Shown: one piece after another, positions 7,487 through 15,057 of the stretch
How the letters are laid out: every line of letters starts with the position of its first letter
Numbering within the stretch: the stretch's first letter is position 1
Assembly: GCA_963922715.1 (NCBI GenBank)
Contig: CAWUJT010000022.1
Location: 1 to 24,872, forward strand
Length of the DNA: 24,872 bases
Direction of reading: 5' to 3'
DNA from: CAWUJT01 sp963922715
GTDB lineage: Bacteria > Pseudomonadota > Alphaproteobacteria > Rhodobacterales > Rhodobacteraceae
Translations under genes and position numbers: made by a program
Notes under the pieces: generated by a model
Told to the model about the DNA's origin: nothing
Databases searched by the model: none
What the model saw: only the letters and a program-made list of their open reading frames with translations

Positions 7487-8544
7487 GCTTCGGCCCCCTG
7501 CGGTGTTCCAAGGCGTTGACCAACCCCTTTGCGCGCCTGCAGGGGACGCCACCAGCCTTCGTGCTCCAGATACCAGCGCACGGTGCGCGCAAGCCCCTCT
7601 TCGAGCGTGACCGAGGGCCGCCAGCCCAGTTCCGTGCGCAGACGGATCGGATCAATCGCATAGCGCGCATCATGGCCCGGGCGGTCGGGGACGAAGGTGA
7701 TGAGATCTGCATATTGTCCCGCATCGCGGGGGCGCAAGCGATCTAAAATGCCACAGATCATCCGCACCAACTCCAGATTGCTGCACTCGTTTTCGCCGCC
7801 GATGTTATAGCTCCGCCCGGTGATGCCCTTCTCCAACACCAACAGCAAGGCCTCAGCGTGATCGTCGACATAAAGCCAGTCGCGCACATTGGACCCATCG
7901 CCATAAATTGGCAGCGGTTTGCCGGCCAGTGCGTTCAAAATCACCACGGGGATCAGTTTTTCCGGGAAGTGATAGGGCCCGTAATTGTTGGAACAATTGC
8001 TGAGCACCACCGGCAGGCCATAGGTCTCATGCCAGGCGCGCACCAGATGGTCCGAGCTGGCCTTAGAGGCCGCATAGGGGCTGCGCGGGTCATAGGGTGT
8101 GCTTTCGGAAAACTTCACTGATGGGTCAGTGGGGAGAGAGCCGAAGACCTCATCGGTGGAGATATGGTGAAAGCGGAACCCCTCGGGCTTGCCCTGTTCG
8201 ATCCAGTAGACGCGCGCGGCCTCTAGCATATTGAAGGTGCCGGTGATGTTGGTCTCGATGAAATCGGCGGGTCCATCGATTGAGCGATCGACATGGCTTT
8301 CCGCCGCCAAATGCATCACCGCATCAGGCCGATGCGTTGCAAAAACACGATCCAGTGCTGCGCGGTCGCGAATATCGGCGTGCTCAAAAGTGTAAAGCGG
8401 GTTGTCAGACACCGACGCCACATTGGCCAGGCAAGCGGCATAGGTCAGCGCGTCCAAGTTCACCACTGCATGACCTCGCGCCACTGCGAGCCGCACCACG
8501 GCCGAGCCGATGAACCCCGCGCCCCCTGTGACAAGGATCTTCAT
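7483..8544 (-). CDS. rfbB: RfbB, dTDP-glucose 4,6-dehydratase
   Basis: 353 residues, typical for RmlB. It converts dTDP-glucose to dTDP-4-keto-6-deoxyglucose with bound NAD+. It is an extended short-chain dehydrogenase with GGAGFIGS (7-14) for NAD binding, LAAESHVDRSI (79-89), the active-site STDEVFG (129-135) whose D-E pair marks 4,6-dehydratases, and catalytic YAASK (157-161). SNNYGPYHFPEKLIP is also characteristic. Its start overlaps the rfbC stop and its stop overlaps the rfbD start, each by 4 bases. Nothing is missing. Confidence 0.97.
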   Translation of the reverse strand: MKILVTGGAGFIGSAVVRLAVARGHAVVNLDALTYAACLANVASVSDNPLYTFEHADIRDRAALDRVFATHRPDAVMHLAAESHVDRSIDGPADFIETNITGTFNMLEAARVYWIEQGKPEGFRFHHISTDEVFGSLPTDPSVKFSESTPYDPRSPYAASKASSDHLVRAWHETYGLPVVLSNCSNNYGPYHFPEKLIPVVILNALAGKPLPIYGDGSNVRDWLYVDDHAEALLLVLEKGITGRSYNIGGENECSNLELVRMICGILDRLRPRDAGQYADLITFVPDRPGHDARYAIDPIRLRTELGWRPSVTLEEGLARTVRWYLEHEGWWRPLQARKGVGQRLGTPQGAEA

Positions 8545-9107
8545 GCGTCGGCCTTCCAGGTGAACGGGCTGTCGAGATCAGCCAGCAGGGGGGCTGCGGC
8601 GTCTTTTTCGCTCAATATGACGTCGCAGGTAATGGGCCATTCAATGCCAATGTTTGGGTCGTCCCAGCGCAGGGCCCCTTCCGTCTTGGGGGCATAATAG
8701 TCAGAGCATTTGTAGACGATCTCACTGTCGGGCTGCAGTGTGACAAAGCCATGGGCAAACCCCGCCGGGATATAAAGCTGCGCGCCGTTTTCTGCACTCA
8801 GCTCATAGCCCACCCATTGGCCATAGGTCGGGCTGCCGCTTCGAATGTCCACCGCCACATCGAAAATTGCCCCGCGTCCACAGCGCACCAACTTGGCCTG
8901 GGCTGCGGGCGGGGCCTGGAAGTGCAAGCCCCGCACCGTGCCCACAGTGGCCGAAAGTGAATGGTTATCTTGCACAAAGTCGAGATCAATCCCCAAGCCC
9001 GCATAAACCTTTCGGTTATACGTCTCAGCAAAAAATCCACGATGGTCGCCAAACCGGCGCGGAGTGATGAGGCAGACACCGTCAAGCTTGGTTGTCTCAA
9101 CGTGCAT
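8541..9107 (-). CDS. rfbC: RfbC, dTDP-4-dehydrorhamnose 3,5-epimerase
   Basis: 188 residues, normal for RmlC, a cupin epimerase acting between RfbB and RfbD. Seen: DHRGFF (21-26), the catalytic histidine in RGLHFQ (59-64, H62), K72 in AKLVRC, FAHGFVTL (117-124, H119) and the tyrosines of VYKCSDYYAP. It is the first gene of the rfbCBDA run. The ATG at 9107 has AAGGA seven bases upstream. A short possible leader ORF ending at 9097 overlaps its start. The promoter must lie in 9108-9244 or further upstream, because the mscS-like gene ahead is on the same strand. Confidence 0.96.
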   Translation of the reverse strand: MHVETTKLDGVCLITPRRFGDHRGFFAETYNRKVYAGLGIDLDFVQDNHSLSATVGTVRGLHFQAPPAAQAKLVRCGRGAIFDVAVDIRSGSPTYGQWVGYELSAENGAQLYIPAGFAHGFVTLQPDSEIVYKCSDYYAPKTEGALRWDDPNIGIEWPITCDVILSEKDAAAPLLADLDSPFTWKADA

Positions 9108-9186
9108 CGTGATGTCCTTGTATTGTGCAGAGTATTAACAGACGCATAATCTGTTTTAACGTCCTCTTCCTGTTTTGAAAGGCCAC
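9097..9186 (-). CDS. Possible 29-codon leader ORF overlapping rfbC start
   Basis: On the minus strand a perfect AGGAGG (9193-9198) is followed by six bases and a GTG at 9184-9186. This opens a 29-codon frame, beginning MAFQNRKRTLKQIMRLL and ending in GHHDAR. The stop lies 11 bases inside rfbC in another frame. The AGGAGG is a better match than the site in front of rfbC itself. The peptide would be basic with a short hydrophobic middle (IMRLLILCTI). It may be a coupled leader peptide or merely a chance frame. I know no homologue. Confidence 0.35.
   Translation of the reverse strand: MAFQNRKRTLKQIMRLLILCTIQGHHDAR
9137..9155. promoter_or_regulatory. Short dyad upstream of rfbC
   Basis: AACAGA at 9137-9142 and TCTGTT at 9150-9155 form a perfect 6-bp inverted repeat around a 7-base spacer, about 30-48 bases before the rfbC start. 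The size suits a small operator or weak hairpin. It lies inside the possible leader ORF. No confident -35/-10 pair was found in this gap. Confidence 0.25.
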
Positions 9187-9244
9187 TATATACCTCCTGT
9201 CCCAAAGCAACTGCCTTTTGCATGGTTTGCTGATCCAACAATCA

Positions 9245-11581
9245 TCATGGCGATGGTGCAGTAAGAACTTCGGGATTGCGCAACCACACATCACGCTGCG
9301 CATAGGGAATTTCGATCCCCTCAGCCTGGAACCGCTCGGCGATGGCGTGATGCAACTCGCTTTTGACGCTGAGGCTCCAGAGCACATCGCGCAGGATCGC
9401 GCGGATTTCAAAATCCAGTGAATCGGCCCCAAACCCCATGAAAAACACCGCAGGGGGCGGGCTGATCAACACCATGGGATGCTTCTCTGCGATTTCGCGT
9501 AAAAGAGCCTCGACTTTGCGCGTATCTGTGCCATAGGCAACACCCACGGACACGATGATCCGCCCCGTCATGTTGGAATGCGTATAATTCGTCACCGCGC
9601 CCGAGATCAGATCGGCGTTTGGCACAACAACATCAGAGCGGTCAAAGGTCTCAATCCGTGTAGAGCGCACGGAGATGGCGCGCACAAACCCCATCACGCC
9701 GTTCACTTCGATCCAATCGCCCAGTTTGATCGGCCGCTCAATCAGCAGAATAATCCCAGACACAAAGTTGGACACCACCGTTTGCAGCCCGAACCCAATG
9801 CCCACTGAAAGCGCTCCGGCCACGATTGCCAGGCCAGACAGATTGATCCCAGCAGAGGTCACAGCCACAATCGCCGCCAGAATGACGCCCACATACCCAA
9901 CGCCCGAGACGATGGCATTGCGTCCCCCGGTATCGATCTTCGTTTTGGGCAAAACACTGGTGCGCAGCACACCTTGCAGCAAGCGTGTCACCAGATAAAG
10001 CCCGGTAAAAACAATCGCGAAGGTCAAGAAATTCGCGGGCGAGATGACGGCTTCCCCAATTGTAACGCCCGCTAAAAACCGCGTCCAAAGCTCCGTGATT
10101 GTGGCCCAGCGCACCCCCCAGACCAGGGCAAAGGCCGGTAGGGCGGCAAAGGCCAGCAAAAGTCCGAAAATTGTTGGTAAAAGCCCGCTTTCCGCTTCTT
10201 GTTCAGACCCGCCGATGGCCACTGTGAAACCATCGTGCAGGGCTTCTTGCAACACCACGACCAAAACGATCAAGGCCAGGCTAAGCACGGTTGGCCACAG
10301 CAGTGCCTCGGCCGCATTGGCATAGCCGAAAAGCGCAAGGGCGGGTGCTGTGATCCCAACGGCGATGGCCGCACGGCTTAAATATCGCATGACGTAAACG
10401 GAAAAAGGTGTTTCTTCACCCGCCTCGAGGTCTTTGACCTCTGCGGCCTGCAAAAATAGTCGGGCAAAGCGCAACAGCACAAGACCGGCCACAACAATCA
10501 CTGGGAACAGCAAAATGGACACATAAAGCGCGGCCTCTTCGGCTGTGCCGCGGATCACATCGGAAAACAAACCAAACCCAAGCAAAATGCCTAAGCTTGT
10601 GCCTAAGCGATGGCCGCGTTTCCGTGTGCTTTCTTCTAATTCTACCGATAATGCGGTGGCCATCTGCGGCGATAAACTCATCACGCTTGCCCACCGTATG
10701 GCCAGCACAAAGGCACCCAACTGGGGCAAAACATCCAAAATCGCAGAGATGCGAAAGCCTTCGATCCCTGCAAGCCTGACAGCCTGTGCGATTGCCCCAA
10801 GTCCAAGAACCGGCACAATGACTTTGACTGCGCTGAGCAGCAAAACGATCAGGCGCTGCAATGGGGGCTTGGTTGCATGGCGCTGGGCGAGGCGCGCCTC
10901 TAATCTGTTTGCCCAGCGACTTGTACGCAGAAAAGCCATCGTTGCGAATATCAACAAAGCCACGATGGTCACAGAATTATTTGCCAAAGCGGCCTGGCTG
11001 GCATCAGAGCGAAAAGAGGTGGTGATCTCCACCACCAGCGCCTGGGAAAATGCTGTGATACCCCGGAGCGCGGGTACCCAATTCCCAGGATTGATCGGCG
11101 CGGGTTCTGCCTGCAAAAGCGCGGTTGTTTGCCGGTTAGAGATTAAGTCATCAAGTTCGCGGATCAAACCATCTGCGCGCTCGAACGCCGCTTGGGCGGT
11201 TAAGCGCGGCGCTTCGGCTTGAGCCAGCTGTTCGGTCAAATTTGTCCTTTGGGTGGCGATTTCCTGAGGCTCGGTGGCCCCCGCCTCTGGGGGCGGACCC
11301 AGGGCTGCAATTTGATCCCGCAAGGACGCGATCCGACTGGCGTTGATCTCTTGACCTTCGCGGAACAAGCGGCGTTGATCTACCAAATTGGACCGCAGAA
11401 CCTCAAGCGCCGCGGTCGAAGCCAGCCCGCGGTCCACCACCTCTTCCGCGCGCATGGCCAAAGCGTTCCATTGTTCATATGTCTCTGGGGTGAGGTCTGG
11501 GGCAGAGGGCGATTGTGCAAAACTCGGTGCGGATAAAACACTCCACACCAGACACGCGACCACAAACCGAATAAAATGCAT
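9245..11581 (-). CDS. DUF3772 / MscS-family mechanosensitive channel
   Basis: 778 residues. Residues 1-22 look like a Sec signal peptide (hydrophobic FVVACLVWSVLSA, then SFAQ). Residues about 30-160 are a charged, partly coiled periplasmic region of the DUF3772 kind. Many membrane helices follow, then an MscS core near 560-770. The pore-lining helix contains SVGIGFGLQTVVSNF (G594 onward), followed by the beta-domain entry IERPIKLGDWIEV. Such large MscS proteins sit in the inner membrane and release solutes under hypo-osmotic stress. The start lies 6 bases after the cysK stop, so it is probably the distal gene of the phrA-cfa-trgB-cysK run. The family call is firm; the physiological role is inferred. 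Confidence 0.92.
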   Translation of the reverse strand: MHFIRFVVACLVWSVLSAPSFAQSPSAPDLTPETYEQWNALAMRAEEVVDRGLASTAALEVLRSNLVDQRRLFREGQEINASRIASLRDQIAALGPPPEAGATEPQEIATQRTNLTEQLAQAEAPRLTAQAAFERADGLIRELDDLISNRQTTALLQAEPAPINPGNWVPALRGITAFSQALVVEITTSFRSDASQAALANNSVTIVALLIFATMAFLRTSRWANRLEARLAQRHATKPPLQRLIVLLLSAVKVIVPVLGLGAIAQAVRLAGIEGFRISAILDVLPQLGAFVLAIRWASVMSLSPQMATALSVELEESTRKRGHRLGTSLGILLGFGLFSDVIRGTAEEAALYVSILLFPVIVVAGLVLLRFARLFLQAAEVKDLEAGEETPFSVYVMRYLSRAAIAVGITAPALALFGYANAAEALLWPTVLSLALIVLVVVLQEALHDGFTVAIGGSEQEAESGLLPTIFGLLLAFAALPAFALVWGVRWATITELWTRFLAGVTIGEAVISPANFLTFAIVFTGLYLVTRLLQGVLRTSVLPKTKIDTGGRNAIVSGVGYVGVILAAIVAVTSAGINLSGLAIVAGALSVGIGFGLQTVVSNFVSGIILLIERPIKLGDWIEVNGVMGFVRAISVRSTRIETFDRSDVVVPNADLISGAVTNYTHSNMTGRIIVSVGVAYGTDTRKVEALLREIAEKHPMVLISPPPAVFFMGFGADSLDFEIRAILRDVLWSLSVKSELHHAIAERFQAEGIEIPYAQRDVWLRNPEVLTAPSP

Positions 11582-11587
11582 CTTGCG

Positions 11588-12622
11588 TTACTCTTCTTCA
11601 AAAACAGACGGGATCGCAGCAGCGCCCTGCTTTAGCCAGGTTGGTACGGGTAGATTTTTTTCGCGTAGAAACTCTAGGTTGTAGAGCTTGGATTGATAGC
11701 GCGTGCCGTAATCACACAGGATGGTCACAATGGTGCTGCCTGGCCCAAGCTCTTGCGCCATTTTCACAGCGCCCGCAATGTTGATGGCGGTGGAGCCGCC
11801 CATGCACAGACCTTCCTCCGCCAACAGGTCATAGACATAGGGCAGGGCGTCTTCATCGCGCGCTTGGGTGACAAAATCTGGGCTGAAGCCCTCCAGGTTG
11901 GCTGTGATGCGCCCCTGGCCAATTCCTTCTGAGATCGAGCCCCCTTCGGCTTTCAACGTGCCATGGGCATAGTGATTGTAAAGGGCGGACCCCATGGGAT
12001 CGACCAGTCCCACCTTGACGCCTTTCGGTTGCAGGGCTTGGGCCACACCCGCCACTGTTCCGCCGGAGCCCGCGGCACAGATAAATCCGGTGACTTTGCC
12101 TTGGGTTTGGTCCCAGATTTCCGGGCCAGTGGTTTCGATATGGGCTTGGCGGTTGGCGGTGTTGTCAAACTGATTGGCCCACATTGCGCCGTTTGGTTCT
12201 GATACATTCAGCGCTTTGGCCAGACGTTCAGAATAGCGCACATAGTTGTTGGGATTGCGGTAGGGCACAGCAGGCACTTCCACCAGAGTCGCCCCTGCAA
12301 GCCGTAACATATCTTTCTTTTCTTGGCTTTGTGTCTTTGGGATGACGATCACCGACCTATATCCCAAAGAGGCCCCCACCAGCGCAAGCCCGATGCCGGT
12401 GTTGCCGGCCGTTCCTTCCACGATTGTACCGCCGGGGCGCAGAGCGCCAGAAGCCTCTGCGGCGCGGATCATGTAAAGGGCGGCACGATCTTTGACCGAC
12501 TGGCCGGGGTTGAGGAATTCCGCTTTGCCGTAAATGTCACACCCTGTGCGTGCTGAGACGTTACGCAAGCGGATCAGCGGCGTGTTGCCAATCGCCTCTA
12601 CCAGATTTTCATAGCGGTTCAT
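11588..12622 (-). CDS. cysK: Cysteine synthase (PLP-dependent beta-replacement enzyme)
   Basis: 344 residues, slightly longer than E. coli CysK. It makes cysteine from O-acetylserine and sulfide, or a related beta-replacement. The PLP lysine is K44 in NPGQSVKDR (38-46), the substrate loop is EGTAGNTGIG (69-78), the phosphate-binding loop is GSGGT (185-189), and SEGIG is at 231-235. Two details differ from classical CysK: the loop is TAGNTG rather than TSGNTG, and the C-terminal motif is LCDYGTRYQSKLYN rather than LPSSGERY. Similar features occur in a subgroup resembling fungal cysteine synthase 2. AGGA lies six bases before the ATG. It follows trgB by 27 bases. A role in oxidant or metalloid tolerance through thiol supply is plausible. 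The exact subfamily is less sure than the fold. Confidence 0.88.
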   Translation of the reverse strand: MNRYENLVEAIGNTPLIRLRNVSARTGCDIYGKAEFLNPGQSVKDRAALYMIRAAEASGALRPGGTIVEGTAGNTGIGLALVGASLGYRSVIVIPKTQSQEKKDMLRLAGATLVEVPAVPYRNPNNYVRYSERLAKALNVSEPNGAMWANQFDNTANRQAHIETTGPEIWDQTQGKVTGFICAAGSGGTVAGVAQALQPKGVKVGLVDPMGSALYNHYAHGTLKAEGGSISEGIGQGRITANLEGFSPDFVTQARDEDALPYVYDLLAEEGLCMGGSTAINIAGAVKMAQELGPGSTIVTILCDYGTRYQSKLYNLEFLREKNLPVPTWLKQGAAAIPSVFEEE

Positions 12623-12649
12623 CGGGTGTCCTTTCGCATTGATGCCCTT

Positions 12650-13783
12650 TTACTCAGAGCTTTGCGTGAACTCAACCAGATGTGCCTTGTTGAGTGCGAT
12701 CCATTGTGCCGAAAGGATCAGGGGTGCGTTGCACGCCTCGCCACTTTCTACCATTGCCATCAGATCCGCAAAGGGCAGGATATGGGCGCGAATATCTTCC
12801 CCCTCGTGCGCCTCACCGCCCAAACCAGCCCGATACGCTGGCAAATCGGTACAGGCGACATAGCTGATCAGGATTTGTGCCACACCGCCGGGGCTTGGAT
12901 AGTAACGGGCGACACGGTGAAAATTCTGGGCCTCCAGGTTTAACCCCGCTTCTTCTTGCGCTTCACGGATGCCACAGGTGATCTCATCTTCTCCCAGATC
13001 GATCATCCCTGCCACGGGCTCCAGCAGCCAGGGCAGGGGGTCGCCCTTGGCAAAGGCCCCGATACGCACTTGTTCCACCACAAGTACGACGTCGCGTTTC
13101 GGATCATAAGGCAGAACCGTGACTGCATCGCAGACATGAAAAATGGCACGGGACACAGGTTCTGAGCGGTTGCCCGAAAACAGCGGATGCGTCAGCCGGT
13201 ATTCCTCGACACGGAAAAATGCCTCATAAGCGATGGTTTCTTGTTCAATCTCGATGCTTTTAGATTGAAATGTCTGGGCCACGGTAACGGGACGCGCGGG
13301 TTGGCGGCTGCGGCTGGCGGCACGTGCCCAGATCATCGGCAACCGTTTGTCCAAAACCGCCAAGGGCACGCCCCGTGTATAGGCACGCATGATTTCCGCC
13401 GCGGCTTCGCAACTGTAGGCCGCTGCATCCCGTTCCCAATCTTCTAAGTGCCAGGGCTGGCCGCTGTTTTCAGGGTCTGTTTGCGGCGCAAAAGCCTGTG
13501 CGGCCTGTGCACACCCGTCGACCTTTACCGTGATGTCTTTTGGAACAGAGCCGAAACTCTCTACATAATATAAGAACCGTTTTCTCTCTTCATCTGTGAG
13601 CGCGACCAGCAAAAGACCTTGGGTGATTGCCCCTGGGTTTTGCTGGAAGACAGGCGACATCGCGTCTTTGACGCGCTCCACTGACCAGCCTTTGCATAGG
13701 GCTGTATACCCGGCCACGTGCCGACCCAAAACGATGGCACGCAAAGGATCATACAAGAGCGTTCCAAACAGGAAGATATCCAT
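12650..13783 (-). CDS. trgB: TrgB-like fusion: gamma-glutamylcyclotransferase-like domain + Nudix hydrolase
   Basis: 377 residues in two domains. Residues 1-150 resemble the AIG2/gamma-glutamylcyclotransferase fold (FLFGTLLYDPL at 4-14, YYVESFG at 72-78). Residues about 175-370 form a Nudix hydrolase with a perfect Nudix box G259-x5-E-x7-REAQEEAGL ending at L281, and an upstream VEQVRIGAF typical of ADP-ribose pyrophosphatases (NudF type). The two-domain layout is that of TrgB, named for tellurite resistance in Rhodobacter. The expected reaction is hydrolysis of ADP-ribose or a similar nucleoside diphosphate sugar. The start is 7 bases after the cfa stop. Whether the N-terminal domain is catalytic is unclear. 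Confidence 0.88.
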   Translation of the reverse strand: MDIFLFGTLLYDPLRAIVLGRHVAGYTALCKGWSVERVKDAMSPVFQQNPGAITQGLLLVALTDEERKRFLYYVESFGSVPKDITVKVDGCAQAAQAFAPQTDPENSGQPWHLEDWERDAAAYSCEAAAEIMRAYTRGVPLAVLDKRLPMIWARAASRSRQPARPVTVAQTFQSKSIEIEQETIAYEAFFRVEEYRLTHPLFSGNRSEPVSRAIFHVCDAVTVLPYDPKRDVVLVVEQVRIGAFAKGDPLPWLLEPVAGMIDLGEDEITCGIREAQEEAGLNLEAQNFHRVARYYPSPGGVAQILISYVACTDLPAYRAGLGGEAHEGEDIRAHILPFADLMAMVESGEACNAPLILSAQWIALNKAHLVEFTQSSE

Positions 13784-13790
13784 AAGAGGC

Positions 13791-15002
13791 CTAGCTGGGC
13801 TTTTGCACGGTCACCTGCACAACATTGCAATCCTGACTGTGAAATGTTGCAGCGCAAGACGTCAGATAGAGCTCCCACATCCGTTGGAACCGCGCATCAA
13901 AACCAAGACCGGCAATCGTCTCCCATTCGTCATTGAAGCGTTCATACCAACGCCGCAGCGTAATCGAATAACTTTCCGAGAAAGAAAAGATGTCCCGTGT
14001 GATCAGCCCCACACGCTCTGTTTGTTTTGACAAATGCCTAGAGCTGGGCAACATGCCGCCTGGGAAAATATATTTTTGGATGAAATCGACGCCACGTCTG
14101 TAAGTGTGCCAGCGTTCGTCGCTAATTGTGATGATTTGCAATGTGGCGTTTTTGCCCGGTCTCAAGCGATTTTTGAGTACATTAAAATACGTGGGCCAGT
14201 ATTTCTGGCCGACGGCTTCGAACATCTCGATCGAGGCGATACCGTCATAACTTCCGCGTTCATCACGGTAGTCTTGCAGTTTGATATCCACCCGATCTTT
14301 GAGACCGGCTTTTGCAATACGATTTTGGGCGTAGTCATATTGCTGTTTGGAGATGGTCAAAGCCGTGACTTTCAACCCGCGTTTGGTGGCGGCGTATTCG
14401 GCAAAACCGCCCCAGCCGCAGCCGATCTCTAAGACATGATCACCTGGCTTTGCCCCCATGCGATCCACGATTGATGCATATTTTTGCTCTTGCGCGCGTT
14501 CCAAACTTTCTTGACCTGTCAGAAACAAACCCGAACTATAGGTCATGGTATCATCCAGCCAAAGACGGTAAAAGTCGTTGCCCAGATCATAATGTGCGGC
14601 GATATTTTTCTTCGCTTGGCGTTTGGTATTTTCCTGTAGCCAGGCGCGAAATTTCTCATAATAACCCACCAGTTTCATCGCAGGAAACCCATCAAGAAGA
14701 GTGTCGTTGTCGGCATGTATAAAGTCGAAAAAAGTTTGCAGATCGGGGGTGGACCACCATTCATCGACGTAAGCCTCAAAAAACCCCAGATCGCCGTCGC
14801 GGATCAGACGCGCAAAGACATCTGCGTTATGAACATGGGCCACCGCAACGGGCCCGGGTTGTGCACCGTCCACACGAAACAGCCGTCCATCGGGCAGGTG
14901 CACGTCTAAACGGCCGCGTTTGATTTTTCTTACGATGGCAAACACCTGTGTAAAATAGCGGGGCAGGTCGGCTTGGCCCTCGGTGCTGGTCAGTATCGTC
15001 AT
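13791..15002 (-). CDS. cfa: Cyclopropane-fatty-acyl-phospholipid synthase-type methyltransferase
   Basis: 403 residues from ATG 15002, which has AGGGA six bases upstream; a frame to 15086 would overlap phrA. The enzyme methylates unsaturated acyl chains of phospholipids using S-adenosylmethionine. Seen: AHYDLGNDFYRLWLD (136-150), the SAM-binding VLEIGCGWGGF (190-200), IEMFEAVGQKYW and a C-terminal YERFNDEW, all standard for the Cfa family. In Rhodobacter sphaeroides a cfa-like gene lies beside a photolyase gene, and both belong to the singlet-oxygen RpoE response; the same pairing occurs here. The exact product (cyclopropane or other methylated fatty acid) cannot be told from sequence. The 55-base gap to phrA has no obvious terminator. 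Confidence 0.93.
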   Translation of the reverse strand: MTILTSTEGQADLPRYFTQVFAIVRKIKRGRLDVHLPDGRLFRVDGAQPGPVAVAHVHNADVFARLIRDGDLGFFEAYVDEWWSTPDLQTFFDFIHADNDTLLDGFPAMKLVGYYEKFRAWLQENTKRQAKKNIAAHYDLGNDFYRLWLDDTMTYSSGLFLTGQESLERAQEQKYASIVDRMGAKPGDHVLEIGCGWGGFAEYAATKRGLKVTALTISKQQYDYAQNRIAKAGLKDRVDIKLQDYRDERGSYDGIASIEMFEAVGQKYWPTYFNVLKNRLRPGKNATLQIITISDERWHTYRRGVDFIQKYIFPGGMLPSSRHLSKQTERVGLITRDIFSFSESYSITLRRWYERFNDEWETIAGLGFDARFQRMWELYLTSCAATFHSQDCNVVQVTVQKPS

Positions 15003-15057
15003 GGTTTTCCCTGTGCTATTTGATAAACTTTTTGCAGAGTGTACTGGGCTCGGCAAG

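Noticed and set aside
8798..9241. 147-codon frame on - starting upstream of rfbC
   Set aside because: It runs out of frame through most of rfbC, and after the first 45 residues the translation is clearly a shadow. The only good ribosome binding site in the gap serves a different frame (9097-9186).
10545..11222. 225-codon open frame on + opposite the MscS-type gene
   Set aside because: It lies wholly antisense to a 778-residue protein with clear signal peptide and MscS motifs; the translation shows no family features and looks like a complement-frame artefact.
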